Below, one piece after another: positions 8,489 to 16,036 of a stretch of DNA of 61,691 bases (within the stretch, counting starts at the first letter, position 1; each line of letters opens with the position of its first letter). The stretch comes from CAZIGM01 sp964538675 (GTDB taxonomy: Bacteria > Bacillota > Bacilli > Tepidibacillales > Tepidibacillaceae): assembly GCA_964538675.1 (NCBI GenBank), contig CAZIGM010000006.1, positions 1 to 61,691 on the forward strand, written 5' to 3'. The notes beneath the pieces were generated by a model that did not search any database, was not told the DNA's origin, and was given only the letters and a program-made list of their open reading frames with translations. The position numbers and the translations under genes were made by a program.

Positions 8489-10077
8489 TGCGCAGGTGGA
8501 ATGGTTGGGGCGATGAGACGGTTGATTATGTTATTACAGATCATGTAAAGAATTTATTAGAAGAATGGGTAGGAAAGCCTAAAGCACCAAAAGATTTATC
8601 ATTAGATGAGTTGAAATTAAGAGTGCCAGATTCGAGATTGAAGGATAGTAATCTTATTAATACGGATGTTGAAGAAAGAATAAAACATAGTGTGGGGCAA
8701 TCTTTTTCAGATTGGGTAGCGATAAGGACAGGAGAAAATCTAGTTTTTCCAGATGGTGTAGTTTTTCCACAAAACAAAGATGATATTAGAGAGATATTGG
8801 AATATGCAAAATCAATAGATGCAATAATTATTCCTTATGGTGGAGGCACTAGTGTTGTTGGTCATTTAAAAGTACCAATTACGGATAAACCAGTAATTTC
8901 TGTTGATATGAGACGAATGAATAAGCTCATAGATATAGATAAAAAAGGCTGTATTGCTAACTTTGAAGCTGGAATAAATGGGCAAGAGCTTGAAGCAAGC
9001 TTAAGAGCGGAGGGTTTTACGTTAGGTCATTATCCTCAATCCTTTGAATTATCTTCTCTAGGTGGTTGGATAGCATCAAGATCATCTGGACATTTTTCTA
9101 TGAAATATGGAAGAATAGAAAGAGTTTTTGTTGGCGGGAATGTAGAAACACCGAATGGAAGAATTGAAATACCTTCGTTTCCAGGTTCCGCTGCTGGACC
9201 AGATATAAAGGAGATAATGCTTGGCTCGGAAGGAAGATATGGAATTATTACAGATGCAAAGGTTAAAATATCTCCTTTACCAGAGACTGAAAGTTTTAAT
9301 GCTGCTTTTTTTAAAAACGAGAAAGATGCAATAAATGCAGTACGTCAAATTTCACAAGCATCTATCCCTTTAGCAATGATGAGACTTAGTTTAGCCAATG
9401 AGACTGAATCAACACTTAATCAACTTGATCCAAGTTTTATTATCAATTCATTGCATAAATACTTATCCTTAAATGGTGCTAAAGAAGAGAAGTGCTTATT
9501 AATATATGGAGCAATCGGAGATAATAAAAGTGTTGCTTTTAACTTAAAGCAAGCTTTAAAAGTAATTAAACAGAATAATGGAATTTATGTAGGGTCAACA
9601 ATAGGAAAGCATTGGTACAAGGATCGTTTTCATTACCCATATATTCGTAATACTTTATGGGAGATAGGGTATGCATCTGACACCTTAGAAACGGCAAATA
9701 TATGGAGTAAGATTCCTGAAACAGTCTCTAATATTGAAAATAGCATTCGTCATGCACTAAAAGATATTGATGAAAAAGTTTATGTGATTACTCATTTATC
9801 ACATATATATCCTCATGGTTCAAGCATCTATACATCATATATATTTAGAATTTCTGATAATCCAGAAGAGACCTTCGCTCGTTGGGGAAAAATTAAAAAG
9901 ACAGCAAGTGAGGCAGTAGTAAAATCAGGAGGAACTATAAGTCATCAACACGGTGTCGGTATTGATCATAAGCCATATTTAGTAGAGGAAAAAGGTCAAT
10001 TAGGAATAGATATAATAAAAAATATTGGCAGTACTTTAGATTCAGAAAGCATTATGAATCCTGGAAAATTAGTATAA
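8488..10077 (+). CDS. FAD-binding oxidoreductase, alkyldihydroxyacetonephosphate-synthase-like
   Basis: A 529-residue VAO-type flavoprotein. The FAD-binding PP-loop is seen as IIPYGGGTSVVGH (about 111-123). The C-terminus (about 480-529) has TISHQHGVGIDHKPYL, the counterpart of the His-rich HHHGVG active-site motif of AGPS-type enzymes, and the end SIMNPGKLV is typical of VAO oxidases. It resembles AGPS-like proteins, but the substrate cannot be read from sequence. GAGGAG precedes the ATG, which overlaps the regulator stop by one base. The neighbours GlpD and an FGGY kinase suggest a three-carbon or polyol phosphate pathway, or ether-lipid-related chemistry (inference). Confidence 0.75.
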   Translation: MRRWNGWGDETVDYVITDHVKNLLEEWVGKPKAPKDLSLDELKLRVPDSRLKDSNLINTDVEERIKHSVGQSFSDWVAIRTGENLVFPDGVVFPQNKDDIREILEYAKSIDAIIIPYGGGTSVVGHLKVPITDKPVISVDMRRMNKLIDIDKKGCIANFEAGINGQELEASLRAEGFTLGHYPQSFELSSLGGWIASRSSGHFSMKYGRIERVFVGGNVETPNGRIEIPSFPGSAAGPDIKEIMLGSEGRYGIITDAKVKISPLPETESFNAAFFKNEKDAINAVRQISQASIPLAMMRLSLANETESTLNQLDPSFIINSLHKYLSLNGAKEEKCLLIYGAIGDNKSVAFNLKQALKVIKQNNGIYVGSTIGKHWYKDRFHYPYIRNTLWEIGYASDTLETANIWSKIPETVSNIENSIRHALKDIDEKVYVITHLSHIYPHGSSIYTSYIFRISDNPEETFARWGKIKKTASEAVVKSGGTISHQHGVGIDHKPYLVEEKGQLGIDIIKNIGSTLDSESIMNPGKLV

Positions 10078-10092
10078 AAGGGATGATTGATA

Positions 10093-11640
10093 ATGAAACG
10101 CAATGAGATTATTAATAAATTGTCAAATGAATGGGATATTATAATTATTGGTGGAGGCATAACAGGGGCTGGGATATTTAATGAAACAAGCAAACAAGGA
10201 TATAAAACATTATTAGTTGAACAGCATGATTTTGGCTGGGGAACATCCAGTCGTTCAGCAAAACTAGTTCATGGAGGTTTAAGGTATTTAGGTCAAGGAC
10301 AAATAAAAACGACATGGCATTGTGTTACTGAGCGGGAAAAATTATTAGCTGAATATAAAAATTTAATACAACCATTAAGATTTTTATATCCAGCATATAA
10401 AAAAGATATAACATCTCACCTTCTAGGTTTAGGTTTAACATTTTATGATTTAATGGCTGGTAGAAAAGATCATTTATATCACGAAAAAATTGATTTCTTG
10501 ATGCAAGCACCATCATTAAAAGAAAAAGACCTCAGAGGAGGTTATAGCTTTACCGATGCTACGACTGATGATGCGAGATTAGTTCTACGTGTAATTAGTG
10601 ATGGAGAAAATAATGGTGGAGCAGCGATAAATTATTTATATGTTAATGACTTTATAAAAAATAATAACGGACAGATTAAAGGAATTAATGCGATAGATAA
10701 AGAGAATGGAAATAAATATGAAATTAAGGCTAAGGTAGTAATTAATGCAGCGGGAATATTTTCGGATATACTAACCTCGAAAGTAGGTAAAAAACCCATT
10801 TTACGAAAATTACGAGGTAGTCATATTATATTTCCACATTGGCGATTTCCATTATATCAAGCGATAAGCTTTACTCATCCAATCGATGGAAGACCTTTAT
10901 ATGTGATACCATGGCAAGGTATGACTTTGTATGGTACTACAGATTTAGAACATAGTGAAGATATCTATAATGAACCTAGAATAAATAAAAAAGAAAGTGA
11001 ATATTTATTTGCAGCTTTAGAGGATTTTTTCCCTTCATTAAACTTAACAAAAGCTGATGCTATATCAACATTTTCTGGAGTTAGATCAGTAATAAACACA
11101 GGTAAAGAAGATCCATCCAAGGAATCAAGGGAATATAATATTTCTTCTGAAAGCGGTTTAATATCTGTTATGGGGGGTAAATTAACTACATTTAGACTAA
11201 TTGCTTTAGATGTAATACGTGAAATAAATAGATACATTCCTAATCCAAAGAAGGAAAAATCTAACAAGTTATTTAAAAAAATTAATGAGAATAATCAAAA
11301 TTCTGAAACATTTAATAGATTATATAGAACCTTTGGAAATCAAGCTAAAGAGATTATTAGTAATGAGGAATTATTATCTTTAGGATATATCGAGAATACA
11401 GATGTGATGTGGGCTGAATTGATTTGGTCTGCAAGAAGTGAGCAAGTAGTTCATTTAGAAGATTTAATGCTCAGAAGAACTAGATTAGGATTAACTACAG
11501 AAAATGGCGGAATTCATCTTTTTGATAAAATAGAGAAATATGTTGCAAAAGATTTGAATTATGACAAAATAAAATTTGAAGAGGAAAAAACTAAGTATTT
11601 AAAGTTGTGGCAAGATTTCTATAGTCCGGATTTATTATAA
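10093..11640 (+). CDS. glpD: FAD-dependent glycerol-3-phosphate dehydrogenase
   Basis: A 515-residue GlpA/GlpD-family flavoprotein that oxidises sn-glycerol 3-phosphate to dihydroxyacetone phosphate at the membrane, passing electrons to quinone. Seen: dinucleotide-binding IIIGGGITGAG near the N-terminus, the family signature SSRSAKLVHGGLRYL, and in the middle PWQGMTLYGTTDLEH and FSGVRSVI. Following that is a smaller C-terminal domain (about 390-510). ATG 10093 is preferred over TTG 10087 because GGGATG (10080-10085) is better spaced for it. It lies 15 bases after the AGPS-like gene. Confidence 0.85.
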   Translation: MKRNEIINKLSNEWDIIIIGGGITGAGIFNETSKQGYKTLLVEQHDFGWGTSSRSAKLVHGGLRYLGQGQIKTTWHCVTEREKLLAEYKNLIQPLRFLYPAYKKDITSHLLGLGLTFYDLMAGRKDHLYHEKIDFLMQAPSLKEKDLRGGYSFTDATTDDARLVLRVISDGENNGGAAINYLYVNDFIKNNNGQIKGINAIDKENGNKYEIKAKVVINAAGIFSDILTSKVGKKPILRKLRGSHIIFPHWRFPLYQAISFTHPIDGRPLYVIPWQGMTLYGTTDLEHSEDIYNEPRINKKESEYLFAALEDFFPSLNLTKADAISTFSGVRSVINTGKEDPSKESREYNISSESGLISVMGGKLTTFRLIALDVIREINRYIPNPKKEKSNKLFKKINENNQNSETFNRLYRTFGNQAKEIISNEELLSLGYIENTDVMWAELIWSARSEQVVHLEDLMLRRTRLGLTTENGGIHLFDKIEKYVAKDLNYDKIKFEEEKTKYLKLWQDFYSPDLL

Positions 11641-11661
11641 TAAAATTCTGGGGAGGTATGT

Positions 11662-13230
11662 ATGATTAAAAAAAATTTACTTGCTATTGACGTTGGAACT
11701 CAAAGCGTACGAGCTATTGCATTCAACTTAAAAGGAGAAATAGTTGACTACTCACAAGTTATCTATGAATGTCCTTATCTTTCACCTAGTCCAGGGGTAA
11801 CAGAGCAAGACCCTGAATATTTCTGGGAAAAGTTATGTGAAGCATGTAATAACCTATGGGCACAAAAAAAAGTATCTTCAGAAACTATTGCTGCAGTGTC
11901 TATTACTACTCAAAGAGGAACTGTAATTAATTTAGATAAAAATGGAGAGCCATTAAGAAAAGCAATTGTATGGTTAGATCAGCGAAGAGCAAAAGAATTA
12001 CCTAGTCTGGGATATGTTTGGGATACTATTTTTAAAGTAGCAGGATTAAGGAAAACATTACATTCTCTTCAAACAGAAGCTGAGGTGAATTGGCTAAGGG
12101 AGAATGAACCAGATTTATGGGAGAAAACAGAACATTATGTATTTTTATCAGGATACTTATTATACAAACTAACTGGAAAGATTGTCGATTCAGTAAGTAG
12201 CCAAGTAGGATATATACCATTTGATTATAAAAAGCTAACTTGGGCAAAACAGAATCATTGGAAGTGGAAAGCTCTACCTATTGATAGAGATAAATTACCA
12301 AAGCTTATTCCTCCAGGCGATATAATTGATACTTTAAGCAAGGACATTGCTGACAAACTCGGATTACCTGAAGGGACACCAATTATATCTGCAGGCTCCG
12401 ATAAGGCTATGGAGGTTATTGGTTCTGGATGTTTACGTCCAGATCAAGGCTGTATTGGCTATGGAACAACTGCCACTATAAATATTAATTCAGATAAATA
12501 TGTTGAACCTATATCATTATTACCTGCTTATCCTAGTGGGAAAGATGGTACATATAACCTTGAGGTTCAGATATATAGAGGTTTCTGGATGGTTACATGG
12601 TTTATAGAACAGTTTACTGATAAGGAACGTGATGAGGCAAAAAGATTAGGTGTACCTACTGAAGTGGTGTTAGAAGAAATGATAAAAAAAGTTCCACCAG
12701 GTTCAATGGGTTTAACCTTACAGCCTTACTGGTCACCAGGAATAATCTTTCCAAGTCCTGAAGCAAAAGGGAGTATTATTGGGTTTGGTGATGTACACAA
12801 GAAGGAGCATATTTATAGATCAATCATTGAGGGATTAGCCTATTCGATTCGTGAAGGAAAAGAATTGATTGAAAAGAGAAGTAAAGTACCAATTACTGAG
12901 ATTTATATTAATGGTGGGGGTTCAAAGAGTGATGAAGTTATGCAAATCACTGCTGATATATTAGGTATATCTGTAAACAGACCATATATATATGAATCTT
13001 CTGGATTAGGAGCAGCTATATTAGCAGCTGTTGGAGTTGGTCTTTATAAAGATATAGAAACAGCTGTTGAGAATATGACTAACGTAGGAAAGGTTTTTCA
13101 TCCTAAGCCTGAGGCAGTTAAAACATATGATGATTTATACAAAAACGTATATTTAAAAATGTATAAAAGCTTAAAGCCATTATATAAATCAATTCAAAAA
13201 ATAACTAATTATCCATCAATACCAAAATAG
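11662..13230 (+). CDS. FGGY-family carbohydrate/polyol kinase
   Basis: A 522-residue sugar kinase with two actin-like domains. The phosphate-1 motif AIDVGTQSVRAIAF is near the N-terminus. The active-site region VWLDQRRAKELPS and the C-terminal FGGY-type region (IYINGGGSKSDEVMQITADI, then SSGLGAAILAAVG) are clear. It could phosphorylate glycerol, a pentulose or another polyol; the association with GlpD argues for glycerol or a precursor of glycerol 3-phosphate, but residues deciding specificity were not resolved. GGGGAGG precedes the ATG. Last gene of the operon headed by the FadR-type regulator. Confidence 0.82.
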   Translation: MIKKNLLAIDVGTQSVRAIAFNLKGEIVDYSQVIYECPYLSPSPGVTEQDPEYFWEKLCEACNNLWAQKKVSSETIAAVSITTQRGTVINLDKNGEPLRKAIVWLDQRRAKELPSLGYVWDTIFKVAGLRKTLHSLQTEAEVNWLRENEPDLWEKTEHYVFLSGYLLYKLTGKIVDSVSSQVGYIPFDYKKLTWAKQNHWKWKALPIDRDKLPKLIPPGDIIDTLSKDIADKLGLPEGTPIISAGSDKAMEVIGSGCLRPDQGCIGYGTTATININSDKYVEPISLLPAYPSGKDGTYNLEVQIYRGFWMVTWFIEQFTDKERDEAKRLGVPTEVVLEEMIKKVPPGSMGLTLQPYWSPGIIFPSPEAKGSIIGFGDVHKKEHIYRSIIEGLAYSIREGKELIEKRSKVPITEIYINGGGSKSDEVMQITADILGISVNRPYIYESSGLGAAILAAVGVGLYKDIETAVENMTNVGKVFHPKPEAVKTYDDLYKNVYLKMYKSLKPLYKSIQKITNYPSIPK

Positions 13231-13401
13231 AATCTAGCACGTTATTCTGACCCGAGCAATGCTGTCATACTGAGCCAAGCGAATAATTTCTTTTGTGCTC
13301 ATAAAATGTAATCTAAGAAAGAAAGTAAATAATTCAAGCCTGACCCCAATTCCGATATGCAATTTAAACAATCTTTTAAATAAAAAAAAAGAGGTGAGAA
13401 G
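13231..13401 (+). other. Intergenic segment with fragments of dispersed-repeat-like sequence
   Basis: 171 bases between the kinase and rubredoxin. Bases 13271-13288 read GTCATACTGAGCCAAGCG, similar to a GTCATTCTGAGCGAAGCGAA phrase I associate with dispersed repeats in several anaerobic Bacillota (memory, not a search). A CCTGACCCCAATTCCGATAT stretch at 13340-13359 is also unlike its neighbours in base use. No open frame and no terminator with a T-run was found. GAGGTGAG at 13391-13398 is the rubredoxin ribosome-binding site. Confidence 0.35.
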
Positions 13402-13566
13402 ATGAAGAAATATGTGTGTTTAGCTTGTGGGTATATTTATGATCCGGAACAAGGTGATCCTGATAGTGGAATTGCACCTGGAACACCATTTGAAGAAATT
13501 CCAAATGATTGGGTTTGCCCTATTTGTTTTGTAAGTAAAGATGAATTTGAACCAATAGAAGACTAA
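13402..13566 (+). CDS. Rubredoxin
   Basis: A 54-residue iron protein with one Fe(Cys)4 site, an electron carrier often used in oxygen and peroxide detoxification of anaerobes. Two Cys pairs are seen: YVCLACGYIYD and WVCPICFVSKDEF, with the family's conserved DPDSGIAPGTPFEEIP and NDWVCP between. The second pair usually reads CPxCG; here Gly is replaced by Phe, a small deviation. GAGGTGAG precedes the ATG. It stands alone, convergent with the LTA-synthase-like gene. Confidence 0.92.
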   Translation: MKKYVCLACGYIYDPEQGDPDSGIAPGTPFEEIPNDWVCPICFVSKDEFEPIED

Positions 13567-13609
13567 GAAACTGACAATGGTAATTTAATAATAAATAAAG
13601 TACAATACA

Positions 13610-15724
13610 TTATTCAAAGATGTAATTGTCCTTTATTTTATTATAATAGTTAGATTCAAGTATCTTGGTTGAATAATAGAATTTACTTTCTACTATCGAT
13701 GAAATGTAGTTAATATAATCTTCTGTAATATCTGCTTCATTACTTTGAATAAACTCTTTGGTTTTAGTATTAATTATTACAATAGGTCCTATTTCAGAAA
13801 ATATATCCTTTTTCATAAGAATTCCTGAATCGTATTCGAGTTCAAGCAGATTAGAATCGATGATATTCTCTTCCTCATTTGAAATAAACTCCTTGGTTAG
13901 TGAGTTGTATTTACCTTTGTCAGTTATAAAACTTTTATTGTTAAAAATTACAAGTGGCTCAGAATCAGAGAATATATCTCTTCCCATAAGAAGCCTAGAA
14001 TCATATTCGAGTCCAAGAAGATTAGAAAGTGTAGGTATAATATCAAGACTTGAACATGGTTTATCTATAGTAATTGGCTCCATATCTTTTGTATATAGAA
14101 TAAAAGTACTTTCATAAAACTCGAAATTTTCTTCGGCTTTATGACCAATAAATTCCTCTATTGTTTCCTCATCAATTCCATAGGGATAATGGTCGGCACT
14201 TATAGCTATAAGAGTTTTATCAGCAATACCTTCTTTTTCAAGTTGAGCTAGCAAATGCTCTAGAGCCTTATCAAGCTCAATTTGAGTGGCTAGATAGGCT
14301 TGGGCTTGTTCAGAATAGGGTAAATCCTCAACATATTCTTTATTTTTACGAGCCATATTGTTCCCGTCAAAAGAGTATTGCATATGACCACTTACTGTTA
14401 GGTAATAGGTATGGAATGGCTGATTATCAATGTATTCTGGAACTGTTTCTTCTATCATCTCAAGGTCAGATGCAGGCCATATCTCTGTAATTTTAAGACC
14501 ATTTCCGATACCTTTATAATCATAACCTAAATTGGGATGTGATAGATTCCTGTTGTAGTAAGTGTAGGTATGATTATGATAGGCTACCGTCTTGTAATCC
14601 AGCTCACTTAACTGATTTCCCATAACAAAAGGTAAATCTATGTTGGCAGATTCAGTAAAACTCCAAACACCTTTTTTCGGAAGTAAGCTTGTTAATGAAA
14701 CATATTCGCCATCAGAAGTACTTACATCCCAAGAAGGAACATAAAAATTTGTAAAATTATAGCCTTCATTAACCATCTTATATAGGGTAGGAGTTATATT
14801 CTCATCAACAGCATAGGATGAAAAGCTCTCAGCCACAATATGGATTAGGTTGTATCCTTCGTATTTACCAGTGTACTCGTTTTTCGCTGTAGGTTCCACA
14901 TTTGCAAAATAATTATGCATTTCCTTAATAGCTATGTCATCTTCATTTGAGATAAGTTTATTAAAATCAATATCTATAACATTATATTCTATTTCCTCAT
15001 CTATATTTTCCTCATTAGTATTTTCATTTATTTCATCATCTTGGTATGGATTAAAAGCAGTGACTTCTGGAGTATTTAATGAAGGTGACCATTTAATAAC
15101 TAACCTTTGCAGATCTAATCTCATGGTAGTAATCATACCAAGTTTTTCAACTGAAAGAACAGGGTTACTATTTTTGAAATATAAGTCATAGGCTGAATTC
15201 TGCTCTTTATTACCACTATATATAGTAGTTAAACCTACTACATATATTATTAAAGTAGAACAAATTAATAGATTTCTATATAGTCTATTAATCTTATTAA
15301 AGGATAATATCTTTTTTCCTAATGCTAAAACTACTAGAGTAGGCATGAAAAATAATAGTACCCAAATAAGGTTTTGAACGACTATAATCCATATATCTTG
15401 TTTGAATTCAAAAATCTGAGAGGCATTTCTAACTGAATAGAAACTATAAAAGGTTTTGAAAATATAGTAATAAATTAACTGAGAAGAGAAAATAAAACCT
15501 ATTAACGCAAGGAAAAAAGAGGATAAAAAGTAATTAATTCTATTTTTAAAAGAACTACATATTACGAAAAAGATGATTGCTAGAATAAGTGCAAATAGTA
15601 AAGAAATAAAAAAACCTATTGCTAGAAAATCTTTATTCGTAGAAAATCTTAATAAGGATTCCATAAAAAATAATGATACTATAAAATATAATAATAAATA
15701 GAAATTCTTCATCATTTTTAGCAT
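13610..15724 (-). CDS. LTA-synthase-family sulfatase-fold membrane enzyme
   Basis: About 704 residues. Five membrane segments (about first 190 residues) are followed by an extracellular alkaline-phosphatase/sulfatase domain. Residues matching the LtaS metal and nucleophile sites are visible: Glu in HIVAESF, Thr in STSDGEYVSL, and Asp-His in SADHYPYG. It likely transfers glycerol phosphate or another phospho-group to a glycan or lipid. A C-terminal stretch is present twice: GLEYDSRLLMGRDIFSDSEP and, some 70 residues on, ELEYDSGILMKKDIFSEIGP. The start is uncertain: ATG 15724 has GAGAGG 12 bases upstream; ATG 15736 lies directly against that site. Confidence 0.78.
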   Translation of the reverse strand: MLKMMKNFYLLLYFIVSLFFMESLLRFSTNKDFLAIGFFISLLFALILAIIFFVICSSFKNRINYFLSSFFLALIGFIFSSQLIYYYIFKTFYSFYSVRNASQIFEFKQDIWIIVVQNLIWVLLFFMPTLVVLALGKKILSFNKINRLYRNLLICSTLIIYVVGLTTIYSGNKEQNSAYDLYFKNSNPVLSVEKLGMITTMRLDLQRLVIKWSPSLNTPEVTAFNPYQDDEINENTNEENIDEEIEYNVIDIDFNKLISNEDDIAIKEMHNYFANVEPTAKNEYTGKYEGYNLIHIVAESFSSYAVDENITPTLYKMVNEGYNFTNFYVPSWDVSTSDGEYVSLTSLLPKKGVWSFTESANIDLPFVMGNQLSELDYKTVAYHNHTYTYYNRNLSHPNLGYDYKGIGNGLKITEIWPASDLEMIEETVPEYIDNQPFHTYYLTVSGHMQYSFDGNNMARKNKEYVEDLPYSEQAQAYLATQIELDKALEHLLAQLEKEGIADKTLIAISADHYPYGIDEETIEEFIGHKAEENFEFYESTFILYTKDMEPITIDKPCSSLDIIPTLSNLLGLEYDSRLLMGRDIFSDSEPLVIFNNKSFITDKGKYNSLTKEFISNEEENIIDSNLLELEYDSGILMKKDIFSEIGPIVIINTKTKEFIQSNEADITEDYINYISSIVESKFYYSTKILESNYYNKIKDNYIFE

Positions 15725-15911
15725 AAAACAATTCATCCTCTCGTCCCCAATATTTTAACATAAATAAACATGGTATAATGGATGAATTTTAAACTTTAGC
15801 TTAATACAAAAAAAGTGAACATAAATTAGTTGAAATGAAAAATCTCAAAATTTCAATCTGAACATGTATTTGTCAACTGAAAAATCCAAGAGAATAAGTT
15901 TGCATTAGATC

Positions 15912-15983
15912 AGGAAAGCCAGTATTCTTCATAATCGATTACTTAAGTGAGTAATTCATAGTATGAAGGAGACTGGCTTTCCT
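15912..15983. other. Long imperfect inverted repeat
   Basis: AGGAAAGCCAGT (15912-15923) pairs perfectly with ACTGGCTTTCCT (15972-15983). The pairing continues inward with mismatches (TTCTTCATA against TATGAAGGA), and the top holds ATTACT/AGTAAT. It lies in a 300-base gap downstream of the ABC permease gene (minus strand) and upstream of the LTA-synthase-like gene. There is no T-run on either side, so it is not a classic terminator. It may be a terminator variant, a processing site or a small element relic. The rest of the gap (15741-15911) shows no gene. Confidence 0.55.
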
Positions 15984-16036
15984 TATGATAGTTCTATTAT
16001 GAAATTATATTTATACAAATTCGTTAGTGTATAATT

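Noticed and set aside
13758..14117. Plus-strand frame opposite the LTA-synthase-like gene
   Set aside because: Ser/Ile-rich shadow of the AT-rich minus-strand gene; no ribosome-binding site or homology pattern.
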